64,000 nucleotides of DNA. Origin: Marinomonas sp. SBI8L. Lineage in GTDB: Bacteria; Pseudomonadota; Gammaproteobacteria; Pseudomonadales; Marinomonadaceae. Location of the stretch: assembly GCF_001624705.1 (NCBI RefSeq), contig NZ_JSEO01000014.1:1-64000 (forward strand), in the 5' to 3' direction. This document shows, in pieces, positions 18,221-26,719 of the stretch. Within the stretch, counting starts at the first letter, position 1. Every line of letters begins with the position of its first letter. A program made the translations under genes and the position numbers. Under the pieces are notes generated by a model. It did not search any database. It worked only from the letters and a program-made list of their open reading frames with translations, and was not told the origin of the DNA.

Positions 18221-18352
18221 AGGAGAAATGTAAAGTTGTAACTTAAATCACTTCACATTTTTGTGTGCATTCATATGTCTATGCATATGATTGGGATAGG
18301 CTGTTGGCCTAAATAAGATTTTTAGCTGGGATGTTTGCTAAAAAGATACCTT

Positions 18353-18382
18353 ATTCTGCCTATTTATTCCCCAAGCTGTCAA
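18353..18382 (-). promoter_or_regulatory. Candidate promoter for the ilvI leader
   Basis: On the minus strand a perfect -35 TTGACA (18377-18382) and a -10 CAGAAT (18353-18358) are separated by 18 bases. Transcription would start near 18346, giving a leader of about 300 bases before the GTG, with the terminator-like hairpins inside. Confidence 0.4.
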
Positions 18383-18462
18383 GCAACATTTATGAAGAAG
18401 CTTGCCCTTCATCCCGCTTCGTGGTGTCATAGGCTGATTTGAACAGTAGGAGTTTTAAAACA

Positions 18463-18723
18463 ATGGCAAGTGAACTAAATCAACAACGAATTATTGATGA
18501 ATTTTTACGCTGTTTTAGAAAAATGATCATGGAGCCAGAACTAGCAGGAGAGCTGGTTCGCATTGCGAAAGAACATATTAATGAGCCAGATGCATACGAG
18601 CGTATCTCTCAAGAAGTTTCTAGCCAAACAACGTTAAAAATTACAGATGAACACACAGATGCAGACCGCATGTTTATCAACTTATTAATCGATGTCGTAA
18701 AAGGCGATTCTAACCTTTATTAG
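18463..18723 (+). CDS. Small hypothetical protein, 86 aa
   Basis: I do not recognise this family. The frame opens with a TTG at 18439, but AGGAG (18448-18452) ten bases before ATG 18463 supports the later start. The protein is acidic and mostly helical (ASELNQQRIIDEFLRCFRK, then AGELVRIAKEHI), has no membrane segment or signal, and has one Cys near residue 17. It lies 102 bases before queG on the same strand and may share transcription with it. Confidence 0.7.
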   Translation: MASELNQQRIIDEFLRCFRKMIMEPELAGELVRIAKEHINEPDAYERISQEVSSQTTLKITDEHTDADRMFINLLIDVVKGDSNLY

Positions 18724-18824
18724 CCTGGTTACTTCTTTTAAAGGCATAACAAGTGTTTATGCCTTTAAAAAGTACCTCCCTTAAAAGTCTTATCTCTTTG
18801 TCATCATTAAAAAACGATCTAAGA

Positions 18825-19913
18825 ATGTCTCAAACTAGCGCATTAAGTGCCGCTGAATTAAACGAACTCGTCCTTAAAATTAAAGACTGGGCGATAGAAT
18901 TTGGTTTTGCTGAAGCAAAAATAACGGGCACAGATTACAGCCAGCATAAAGATGACTACCAAGCATGGATTGACGCGGGCTACAACGCCAGTATGGATTA
19001 TCTTGCTAACCATGGTGACATGCGCTTTTATCCAGAACAGCTGCATCCAGGCACGCAATGTATTATTGCTTTACGCATGCACTACCTGCCCCAATCGGTT
19101 GAAACTGTTAAGCGCTTACAAACCAAGAGTAAAGCTTATATTGCTCGTTATGCTCTTGGCCGTGATTATCACAAGCTAATACGTAAACGCTTAACTCAGC
19201 TTGCTAAAAAGATTCAAGAAGAAGTAGGTGATCATGGTTATCGTGCCTTTGTTGATAGCGCACCCGTTCTAGAAAGACAAATTGCTGAAAATGCTGGCTT
19301 AGGTTGGACAGGTAAAAACACGCTCTTACTCACTCCTAAAGCGGGTAGCTGGTTTTTATTAGGTGAGATTTTTACTAACCTCCCACTACCAGTTGATAAG
19401 CCAACGCCAAAAAGGCATTGTGGCAGCTGCACTGCTTGCCTTGATCTTTGCCCTACCGATGCCTTTGTCGAACCTTGGGTTTTAGATGCTAATAAATGTA
19501 TTTCCTACCTCACCATAGAACATGATGGACCGATACCTGTTGAACTTAGGTCGAAAATGGGTAACCGAATTTTTGGCTGTGATGACTGTCAGCTAGTTTG
19601 CCCTTGGACAAAGTTTGCTAAATACACTGAAGAGCAAGACTTTCAACCTCGCCACCAGCTTGATAAAGAAGAGTTGGTTACACTCTTTTTGTGGCAAGAA
19701 GATGAGTTTCTGAAAAAAACAGAAGGCTCACCTATACGCCGAACAGGCTATGAGAACTGGCTCAGAAATATCGCCATTGCACTTGGTAACGCTCCCTATA
19801 GCGAAGATGTAATTGACGCCTTGAAAAGCAGAGAAGATGACAGCTCTGAGTTAGTAAAAGAACATGTTAACTGGGCCTTAGCTCAACATGCCCTTAAACC
19901 TAAGCTCATTTAA
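18825..19913 (+). CDS. queG: Epoxyqueuosine reductase
   Basis: QueG makes queuosine in tRNA from epoxyqueuosine, using cobalamin and two [4Fe-4S] clusters. Visible are ALGRDYHKLIRKRL, the conserved FVDSAPVLERQIAENAGLGW, the first ferredoxin-like cysteines CGSCTACLDLCPTDAF, and the second set CDDCQLVCPW. The frame opens at 18753. The start at 18825 (MSQTSALSAAELNELVLKI) matches E. coli MSEPLDLNQLAQKI and gives 362 aa, although its ribosome site is weak. It is convergent with tesB with a 9-base gap. Confidence 0.94.
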   Translation: MSQTSALSAAELNELVLKIKDWAIEFGFAEAKITGTDYSQHKDDYQAWIDAGYNASMDYLANHGDMRFYPEQLHPGTQCIIALRMHYLPQSVETVKRLQTKSKAYIARYALGRDYHKLIRKRLTQLAKKIQEEVGDHGYRAFVDSAPVLERQIAENAGLGWTGKNTLLLTPKAGSWFLLGEIFTNLPLPVDKPTPKRHCGSCTACLDLCPTDAFVEPWVLDANKCISYLTIEHDGPIPVELRSKMGNRIFGCDDCQLVCPWTKFAKYTEEQDFQPRHQLDKEELVTLFLWQEDEFLKKTEGSPIRRTGYENWLRNIAIALGNAPYSEDVIDALKSREDDSSELVKEHVNWALAQHALKPKLI

Positions 19914-19922
19914 CACCATTCA

Positions 19923-20780
19923 TTACTTTGAATAGCGAATTAAGCCTTCTTGTACCGTAGATGCAACCAGCTCCCCTTTTCGATTAAATATCTGACCTCT
20001 AACAAAGCCCCTTGCACCACCAGCACAAGGACTATCAGCCACGTAAAGTAACCAGTCATCTAATTTAAAAGGACGATGAAACCAGATAGCATGATCAAGA
20101 CTCGCGATATTCAAATAACGATTACCGATTGAGATACCATGTGGGGTTAAGGCTGTTTCTAAAAAACCATAGTCGCTTGTATAAGCCAACATAGATTGAT
20201 GAATCAGTTGGTTATCAGGCAAAGGTGCCACACTTTTAATCCACATATGGCGCTTAGCTATGCCATGCCTTGGCCTAAATGGGTTTTGATTTTCTACAAC
20301 CCGACATTCTATCGGCCTATCAGCAATAAACAGATCTCTAATCTTATCTGGAATTTCGCTAGCATGAGCACGGTATAAATCCAGTTCAGATTGGAAGTGC
20401 TCAGGCCCTGGCACATTTGGCATGACATCTTGGTGCTCAAAGCCGTCCTCTTCCTGATGGAATGAGATAGACATGTTAAGGATTTGTTTCCCAAACTGAC
20501 TTGCCACCACTCGACGCATACTAAAGCTGCCACCATCACGAATGACTTCTACTTCGTAGTTAATTGGATGTGATGCATCACCAGGACGTAAAAAGTAAGC
20601 ATGTAGTGAATGGGGTTGGCGATTCTCTACTGTTTGTGTGGCAGCGGACAAACCTTGTCCTATGACCTGACCACCAAAAACTTTAGGAAAGCCCAGATCC
20701 TTGCTGCGGCCAATAAAATGGGTTTCATCTTGTTGCTCTAATTTAAGAACATCAATCAAATCATTTACGACATTTTGCAA
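19923..20780 (-). CDS. tesB: Acyl-CoA thioesterase II
   Basis: It hydrolyses medium- and long-chain acyl-CoA. The 285-residue protein is a double hot-dog enzyme like E. coli TesB (286 aa), with FGGQVIGQGLSAA, HSLHAYFLRPGD, LDHAIWFHRPF (catalytic Asp) and the end STVQEGLIR. The start is TTG at 20780 with GGGAG ten bases upstream. A stop just upstream leaves no ATG in frame. Confidence 0.94.
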   Translation of the reverse strand: MQNVVNDLIDVLKLEQQDETHFIGRSKDLGFPKVFGGQVIGQGLSAATQTVENRQPHSLHAYFLRPGDASHPINYEVEVIRDGGSFSMRRVVASQFGKQILNMSISFHQEEDGFEHQDVMPNVPGPEHFQSELDLYRAHASEIPDKIRDLFIADRPIECRVVENQNPFRPRHGIAKRHMWIKSVAPLPDNQLIHQSMLAYTSDYGFLETALTPHGISIGNRYLNIASLDHAIWFHRPFKLDDWLLYVADSPCAGGARGFVRGQIFNRKGELVASTVQEGLIRYSK

Positions 20781-20981
20781 CTTTCTTAAACTCCCATTCA
20801 GTTAATTATAAAACTCTTATATAGATTAATAACTTGAATTTAATCATACGCTTAAAGCTTATGTCATAAATCAAATTAATAGCAAATTAGTCACATAATA
20901 TGAAAATTATTTATTCTGTTAACTTTGCTTATTGCGCTTTTTTTTGGTTCTATGGACTTGCTAACTCTGTGAGGTATTTTT

Positions 20982-21977
20982 TTGTCTGAGTCATCCCTAG
21001 TCGATCCATTTGGAAGACGCATAGATTATCTTCGTATTTCTGTCACCGACCGCTGTGACTTTCGCTGCACTTATTGCATGGACGAAGATGTCACTTTCAT
21101 GCCTAAAGAACACATTTTGTCTTTAGAAGAGATCGTCACTACTGCGCGTACTTTCATAAAAATGGGGACGAAACGCATCCGAATTACCGGAGGTGAACCA
21201 CTTGTCAGAAAAAACATTTTATGGGCTCTTGAACAAATTGCCAATACCCCAGGCTTAGAAGAGTTAACCATCACAACAAATGGCTCTATGTTAAAAAAAT
21301 TGGGCCAATCGCTTTATGATGTCGGTGTATCTCGATTAAATGTCAGTCTAGATACACTCATAGAAGAAGAATTTAACCGTCTAACGCGTCGCAACAAGTT
21401 TAAGCAAGTCGTTGAGGGGATAGAAACCATTGCGGCTCTTCCTTTTAATCGCTGCAAAATTAATAGCGTCATTATGAAAAACCAAAATGACGATCAAATT
21501 TTGCCTTTGGCCAAATTTGCCCTTGCTCATAATATGGACATTAGTTACATAGAAGAGATGCCACTGGGCGCTATCACTGCACATGATAGAGCTGAGTCTT
21601 ATATGTCTAGTGATGATGTTATCGAACTATTAAGTAACCATTATCAACTAAGCAAAAGCTCGGCCACAACACCAGGGCCGACCCAATACTATAAAGTTGA
21701 AGGCGAGCAAGGACGAATTGGAGTCATCTCTCCCCATAGCCATAATTTCTGCTCTAGTTGTAACCGTATACGCATGACAGTAGAAGGCCGCTTGCTATTA
21801 TGTCTTGGCAATGAGCACTCTCTTGATTTAAAACCTTATATACGCGCAACAAATCAAGATAAACTGACCTTAGAAGATGCCATTATCAAAGCCTTGGCAC
21901 TTAAACCCGAACAGCACTATTTTAATCTAGAAGAAGAACCACAAATTTTACGCTTTATGAGCGCTACTGGTGGTTAA
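20982..21977 (+). CDS. moaA: GTP 3',8-cyclase MoaA (radical SAM)
   Basis: It carries out the first step of molybdenum cofactor synthesis, rearranging GTP with MoaC to cyclic pyranopterin phosphate. The radical-SAM cysteines are in TDRCDFRCTYCMDEDV, the second cluster in HNFCSSCNRIRMT and later LLLCLG, and the C-terminal Gly-Gly is present (MSATGG). The start must be the TTG at 20982: GAGG lies seven bases upstream, and the next in-frame ATG comes after the first cluster. It is followed by moaB 15 bases on. moaC, moaD and moaE are not in the window. Confidence 0.97.
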   Translation: MSESSLVDPFGRRIDYLRISVTDRCDFRCTYCMDEDVTFMPKEHILSLEEIVTTARTFIKMGTKRIRITGGEPLVRKNILWALEQIANTPGLEELTITTNGSMLKKLGQSLYDVGVSRLNVSLDTLIEEEFNRLTRRNKFKQVVEGIETIAALPFNRCKINSVIMKNQNDDQILPLAKFALAHNMDISYIEEMPLGAITAHDRAESYMSSDDVIELLSNHYQLSKSSATTPGPTQYYKVEGEQGRIGVISPHSHNFCSSCNRIRMTVEGRLLLCLGNEHSLDLKPYIRATNQDKLTLEDAIIKALALKPEQHYFNLEEEPQILRFMSATGG

Positions 21978-21992
21978 TTAAGAAGGCAAACA

Positions 21993-22508
21993 ATGAGCAA
22001 GACAGCTAAACCTTTTCGTCCCTTAAATATTAATGTACTTACCGTTTCAGATACTCGATCCATTGCTGAAGACACTTCAGGTGATGCCCTTATTGCAGGT
22101 CTAACAGAAGCAGGCCACAACCTAGTAGAAAGAAAGCTCGTAAAAGATGACATTTATGACATGAGAGCAGCTGTGTCTAACTGGATTGCAGATAAAGAGA
22201 TTAATGTTGTCCTTATTACTGGCGGCACAGGTTTTCATTCAAGAGACAGTACTCCAGAAGCGTTAAAACCACTTTTTGATATGCATGTTGAAGGCTTTGG
22301 TGAACTCTTCAGACAAGTTTCTTTTGACGAGATCGGCACTTCAACAATTCAATCAAGAGCAGCAGCGGGTATTGCTAACCGTACCTTAGTATTTTGTCTT
22401 CCTGGTTCGACAGGAGCATGTAAAACAGCTTGGTATAAGATTATAGAATCTCAACTAAATGCAACAACTCGTCCCTGTAACTTTGTTGAGATGTTACTAG
22501 GTAAGTAA
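21993..22508 (+). CDS. moaB: Molybdenum cofactor protein MoaB
   Basis: It belongs to the MoaB/Mog family of molybdopterin adenylyltransferases, which adenylate MPT before metal insertion. The protein has 171 aa with LTVSDTRSIAEDTSGD, ITGGTGFHSRDSTPEA and the substrate loop FCLPGSTGACKTAW. AAGG precedes the ATG. It lies between moaA and moeA in an operon-like row. Whether it acts like Mog or like the less active E. coli MoaB is not decidable from sequence. Confidence 0.93.
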   Translation: MSKTAKPFRPLNINVLTVSDTRSIAEDTSGDALIAGLTEAGHNLVERKLVKDDIYDMRAAVSNWIADKEINVVLITGGTGFHSRDSTPEALKPLFDMHVEGFGELFRQVSFDEIGTSTIQSRAAAGIANRTLVFCLPGSTGACKTAWYKIIESQLNATTRPCNFVEMLLGK

Positions 22509-22638
22509 AACCTAGTTTTAAATAAATTAACAAGCATATGAAGAAGTGCACTTTTTATTCAGTGCACTCTTTCACACACCATCTCAAAAACGTAAAGTCT
22601 AATCACTTGTTCCAGCTAAATATTCATTAAGGCCAATC

Positions 22639-23835
22639 ATGTCTAAGTCGCCATTAATCTCTTTCACGGATGCTCTCAATACGATTCAAGCAAACTCCAA
22701 ATGCTTGGTATCCAACCAGACAATCGAACTTAATCAAGCTCTAGGCAAGGTTTTGGCACAGGATATTATTGCTGAACTTGATATACCACCGGCATCAAAC
22801 AGTGCAATGGATGGATACGTCATGCGCTTTGAGGATTGGCAAAAAAACAAGGTGTTTGCCATTAGTCAACGCATTCCAGCAGGCCAAGCAGCAACAGAGT
22901 TAGCGCCAGGTACAGTCGCTCGCATTTTTACAGGAGCGGAAATCCCCACTAATGCTGACTTGGTTATTATGCAAGAAAATGCGACCCAGCAAGATGAGGG
23001 AGTAAGCTTTAGGCAAACACCTAAACAACATGACAATATTCGCCCACAAGGCCAAGATATTACTAAAGGTGATTTGGTTTTAAGTAAAGGAACTCGCCTT
23101 GAAGCTCAACATTTGGGCATGATAGCAAGCCTTGGTATCAAGCAGGTAAATGTATTCAGCGAATTAAGCGTTGGCGTTTTAACCACAGGTGATGAACTTG
23201 TTGAACCAGGAACACCTCTTGCTCAAGGCCAGATTTACAATAGTAATGGCCCTATGCTCAAGGCATTAGTGGAAAAGCTAGGTTATCAAGTCACAAGCTA
23301 TCAACATGCTCCTGACAATCATGAAGAAACAGAAGCCATTTTGGCAAAAATGGCACCTGAATGTGACATTATTTTATCCTCTGGTGGTGTATCGGTTGGC
23401 GAAGAAGATCACGTTAAAAATGTGATTCAGGCTAATGGAGAGCTACTTCTTTGGAAAATTGCAATAAAACCAGGAAAACCTTTAGTTCATGGGAAAGTAT
23501 TTGATACACCTTTTATCGGCTTGCCAGGTAACCCTAGCTCTACTTTAGTGACTTTCCACTGGTTTGCGACGATAGCATTAGCGGTAAGTTCAGGTTTAAC
23601 AGTGAACCCTGTACAAGGTTTTGAAATAGCGTCTGGGTTTAGTCGCCAAAACGTCATTAGTCGTGATGAGTTTTTAAGAGTGTCGATAGTTAATGGCAAA
23701 GCTGTTGCTCACTCTCAACAAAGCTCTGGAGCACTTAGTGCTGCTTGCCATAGCCATGGTTATTTCCACATACCTGCCGGTGAAAAAATCGAAGAAAACA
23801 AACGTTTTATCTTTTACCCTTTCTCTAGCTTTTAA
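22639..23835 (+). CDS. moeA: Molybdopterin molybdenumtransferase MoeA
   Basis: It inserts molybdate into adenylated molybdopterin. The 398-residue protein shows the MoeA N-terminal PPASNSAMDGYVM, GTVARIFTGAEIP, the MoCF-binding core VGVLTTGDELVEPG, ILSSGGVSVGEEDHV and IGLPGNPSS. It is 130 bases downstream of moaB. With moaA and moaB it serves molybdoenzymes such as MsrP in this window. Confidence 0.96.
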   Translation: MSKSPLISFTDALNTIQANSKCLVSNQTIELNQALGKVLAQDIIAELDIPPASNSAMDGYVMRFEDWQKNKVFAISQRIPAGQAATELAPGTVARIFTGAEIPTNADLVIMQENATQQDEGVSFRQTPKQHDNIRPQGQDITKGDLVLSKGTRLEAQHLGMIASLGIKQVNVFSELSVGVLTTGDELVEPGTPLAQGQIYNSNGPMLKALVEKLGYQVTSYQHAPDNHEETEAILAKMAPECDIILSSGGVSVGEEDHVKNVIQANGELLLWKIAIKPGKPLVHGKVFDTPFIGLPGNPSSTLVTFHWFATIALAVSSGLTVNPVQGFEIASGFSRQNVISRDEFLRVSIVNGKAVAHSQQSSGALSAACHSHGYFHIPAGEKIEENKRFIFYPFSSF

Positions 23836-23930
23836 TTCCTGATTTTTTGAATAAGCTCGGTTTATGAACTAGATTATAGAAACATTCTAGCGATATTAAA
23901 CTGAGTTATTCTAAGTTTTGGGGAGTACGC

Positions 23931-24380
23931 ATGCGCAATCTTGAATGGGAAGATTCGTTATATCAACACCAGCATCAGATGATAAAACGTCTAGATACTT
24001 ACCGTAAGCAGCCTTCAAGTAAAGAATTAACAAGCGACGATAAGATGGTGATTGAGCATTCGTTTCAACTCCTGGTAGCGTCCATGTTAGATCTAGCCAA
24101 ATACGTACTTAAACATCATTACAAAACCAAAGTATATGAGCGACACGAAGTACTTAAAGCCTTACTAGAACATAATGATGTCACCTTTGAACAAGGTGAA
24201 CAAATGAGAATACTGATTGAGATTCGTGAAAATATTTTATTTGATTACTTAGACGAGAATTTTAATATTCTAAGACAAGCAATGGAGTTAAGACGCTATA
24301 GCTTAGTAGAAGTACTAACAAAAGAGTGGACAACGAGACTTAAAAATATTGATGCTCAACTAAAGCTAAATGCTGGCTAA
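23931..24380 (+). CDS. HepT-like (DUF86-type) protein lacking the catalytic His
   Basis: The 149-residue helical protein resembles the HepT/DUF86 fold: a helix with HSFQLLVASMLDLAKYVLKHH, then a linker, then IRENILFDYLDENF. HepT RNase toxins carry RX4HXY here. This one has R99 and Y106 but Phe at the His position, so toxin activity is unlikely. No MntA-type nucleotidyltransferase partner is adjacent. GGGGAG precedes the ATG. The gene is 95 bases after moeA and may be read from the same promoter. The assignment rests on pattern recognition, and a four-helix protein of another family is possible. Confidence 0.5.
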   Translation: MRNLEWEDSLYQHQHQMIKRLDTYRKQPSSKELTSDDKMVIEHSFQLLVASMLDLAKYVLKHHYKTKVYERHEVLKALLEHNDVTFEQGEQMRILIEIRENILFDYLDENFNILRQAMELRRYSLVEVLTKEWTTRLKNIDAQLKLNAG

Positions 24381-24432
24381 TATCTATGGCGCTCAATAAA
24401 AGCTCATTAATCATTGCACTTAAAACTTAGAC

Positions 24433-24484
24433 ATATCAGCAAGAGTAATTATGCAAAAACACTCAAAATAGCTCTTGCTGATAT
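24433..24484. repeat. 13-bp inverted repeat between convergent genes
   Basis: ATATCAGCAAGAG (24433-24445) and CTCTTGCTGATAT (24472-24484) are perfect inverted arms with a 26-base spacer. Neither strand has a T-run afterwards. It could be a Rho-type or structural transcript end, or a protein-binding site. Confidence 0.6.
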
Positions 24485-24496
24485 ATAAGCTCTTAT

Positions 24497-25417
24497 CTAG
24501 CCCATTTCATTCACAAACGCATTACGGATAATACCGCGCAACCATTGATGACCTAGATCAAACTGGTATCTATCATGCCAAATCATAGAGTAATCAAAAG
24601 TACGAGTTTCAAATGGTAGATCGTAAATTTTAAGATCTGGTGAGGTTGCTAAAATATCTGTCGCGAATAAACGCGGCACAGTCAGCAAGAGATTACTACT
24701 AGATACCACTCTCACAGCGGGTACAAAGTTTGGAAGCACAATAGCGACATGCCTTTGATGACCCATCTTGTCTAATACTCTATCCACTGCTGCTCTTTCT
24801 TTTTTACCTAATACCACTTGAGCATGGTGTAGATTCAAGTATTTCTCCAAAGTCAGCTCACCTTGAAGCCCTGGGTGATCGGCTCTAGCAATACAGACCA
24901 TTTCATCTGTGTCTAATCGCACTGCTCGAATACTGCTAGGTGGCTCTTTTGAAATAACAGCAACAGCGACATCAATATCATTCACATCCAACTCAAAAGA
25001 CGTGCCTTCATGCCAATGTTTTACATCTAACACCGCATTAGGTGCCTGCTGTCTAAAACTATCTAAAATTTTAGGCAATACAGTTAAAGCACCGAAGTCT
25101 GTAGTAGATAAAACAAAACGACGTTGTGAAGAGGCAGGATTAAACTGAGGAGGCTGAACTAAACTTTCTAGTCCCTTCAGCATATCAACCAAGTAAGGCG
25201 CTAAATTTTCTGTACGAGCCGTTGGCGATAAGCCATGGGAAGTACGAACAAATAAGGGGTCATTAAATACTTCTCTAAGTCTAGCAAGAGAGCGACTGAC
25301 CGCTGGTTGACTTACGTTTAACTTCTGCGCCGCCTTAGTAACGTTCAGCTCATCAATTAAAACTTGCAGAATATAAAGCAAGTTTAAGTCAATTTCTGAT
25401 AATTTTATTTCTTGCAA
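24497..25417 (-). CDS. LysR-family transcriptional regulator
   Basis: It has the LysR fold with an N-terminal helix-turn-helix (LNLLYILQVLIDELNVTKAA, then QKLNVSQPAVSRSLARLR), then a substrate-binding domain starting RRFVLSTTDFGAL. Members of this NodD/LeuO-like branch control diverse genes, and the target is unknown. Two in-frame TTG codons are possible starts. The one at 25417 has GGGGG eight bases upstream and is preferred (306 aa) over 25432. No divergent partner lies upstream, since serB ends there on the same strand. Confidence 0.85.
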   Translation of the reverse strand: MQEIKLSEIDLNLLYILQVLIDELNVTKAAQKLNVSQPAVSRSLARLREVFNDPLFVRTSHGLSPTARTENLAPYLVDMLKGLESLVQPPQFNPASSQRRFVLSTTDFGALTVLPKILDSFRQQAPNAVLDVKHWHEGTSFELDVNDIDVAVAVISKEPPSSIRAVRLDTDEMVCIARADHPGLQGELTLEKYLNLHHAQVVLGKKERAAVDRVLDKMGHQRHVAIVLPNFVPAVRVVSSSNLLLTVPRLFATDILATSPDLKIYDLPFETRTFDYSMIWHDRYQFDLGHQWLRGIIRNAFVNEMG

Positions 25418-25463
25418 AGAAATAACCCCCAATTATAAATTCTTGTAAAAATTGTTATTTATA

Positions 25464-25487
25464 GCATATCAAAACTGCATGATATGC
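25464..25487. promoter_or_regulatory. Candidate LysR-type operator upstream of the LysR gene
   Basis: GCATATCA and TGATATGC are perfect 8-bp arms spaced by 8 bases, about 47-70 bases before the preferred start. The site is consistent with a self-regulatory LysR site. It is not a terminator of serB, because no T-run follows. Confidence 0.35.
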
Positions 25488-25514
25488 CAATCAAATTAAT
25501 TAAATGAATAAAAA

Positions 25515-26432
25515 TTAAGCAGATATTTGCCTAATTTCTGCAGATGTCATACCTAATAAATACAATATGCTATCCAAACCTAGTTGATTAACAGGGTGCG
25601 GAGCTTGCTCTCTCACTAAAGGCTTAGCATGCAATGCGACACCAAGGTTCGCCGTATTCAGCATAAGCAGATCGTTAGCACCATCTCCACAAGCGATCGT
25701 TTGAGATTGGCTGTAACCTGTTTCTTGTAAAATGCTTTCTAATAAATGCTTCTTGCGACTGCCATCTACTATTGGTCCTAGATGTTTACCTGTTAATTTA
25801 TCGTCTTCTATTTCTAAAACATTGGCATGTACTTCACTGAAATCGAGAGCACGTTGTATTTTGTCTGCAAAGAAAGTAAATCCACCAGAAAGAATCGCGG
25901 TGTGCCAATCAAAGTGATTTAGCACTTTCATCAGCTTATCGATACCTTCCATATATTCAATACGAGCAAACACACCATCCATGACATCACTGCTCAAACC
26001 GTCAAGCAAAGATAATCGCTTAACAAAACTTTCTGTAAAATCTATTTCACCACGCATAGCACTCGCAGTAATAGCAGCAATCTCTTCACCAATTCCTGCC
26101 TCAACTGCCAGTTCATCCATCACTTCAGCTTTAATTAAAGTTGAGTCCATATCAAATACAGCTAAACCTGGTCGACTAATATCCACAGATTGGCTTTGAT
26201 AAACATGGTCAATATGACTCTCATCAGAGAAACTTAATAACTGAGCTCTCACCATAGCCTCTTGCTCTTTAGTAAAAGGGCTATTCAGGTTCCATCTCTG
26301 CACTGCAACAGGGTCACTTGAATCAGTTAAATACTGATGACTTACATCTTTATTATATTCAGCTAACCAAGACTCTAATTGATCCATTGTCTTTTGATCA
26401 ATGGCACCCAATAACGTAATACTTGCAGACAT
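25515..26432 (-). CDS. serB: Phosphoserine phosphatase
   Basis: It carries out the last step of serine synthesis. The HAD motifs are clear: VFDMDSTLI (nucleophile Asp, about residues 92-100), the ILSGGF serine motif, the conserved Lys, and ACGDGANDLLML. The 305 aa include an N-terminal region of ~80 residues before the HAD core. GAGGA precedes the ATG. It is divergent from an AhpA/Smp-like gene, the same pairing as serB and smp in E. coli. Confidence 0.96.
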   Translation of the reverse strand: MSASITLLGAIDQKTMDQLESWLAEYNKDVSHQYLTDSSDPVAVQRWNLNSPFTKEQEAMVRAQLLSFSDESHIDHVYQSQSVDISRPGLAVFDMDSTLIKAEVMDELAVEAGIGEEIAAITASAMRGEIDFTESFVKRLSLLDGLSSDVMDGVFARIEYMEGIDKLMKVLNHFDWHTAILSGGFTFFADKIQRALDFSEVHANVLEIEDDKLTGKHLGPIVDGSRKKHLLESILQETGYSQSQTIACGDGANDLLMLNTANLGVALHAKPLVREQAPHPVNQLGLDSILYLLGMTSAEIRQISA

Positions 26433-26494
26433 AGTTTTTCCTCAAACGACATTAGTTCAACTATATCAAATACCTGCCCAATCAAATACTCTAG

Positions 26495-26509
26495 ATGATG
26501 AATCATCAT
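26495..26509. promoter_or_regulatory. 15-base palindrome in the serB/AhpA-like divergent region
   Basis: ATGATGA-A-TCATCAT is a perfect inverted repeat 63 bases upstream of the serB start. It is a candidate operator only, with no known consensus matched. Confidence 0.25.
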
Positions 26510-26719
26510 ACAAAATACACATTTTAAGTCTAAAATAGCTACTAAAGACGACAAAAGACTGAGTAAAGTAATAACAAAAACATCACAGGGAAGCCCTAGC
26601 TGCCACATGATGAAAAAAGGCTAACTGATTAACAAATATGCAAATTAAAGAAAACTAATCTCAGCCGATAGCATATAAACACCCTGACATTTAGACGCCT
26701 TTGGAATATTGACAGAATA

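Larger units (their letters stand above)
18044..18462. other. 419-base region between ilvI and a divergent small gene
   Basis: It holds the candidate leftward promoter (18353-18382), the leader hairpins (18183-18220) and, toward 18463, the upstream region of the small plus-strand gene. The in-frame extension of ilvI (to 18184) is open but not conserved. I see no protein gene and no leader peptide of the ilv type. Confidence 0.6.

Noticed and set aside
18240-18300. ilv leader peptide
   Set aside because: A short frame (MHRHMNAHKNVK) exists but has a single Val and no Ile/Leu/Val run, so it cannot serve classical attenuation.
20781-20981. Molybdenum cofactor riboswitch before moaA
   Set aside because: The spacer is almost entirely A/T-rich with no conserved paired stems of the Moco motif. 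It looks like a plain divergent promoter region.
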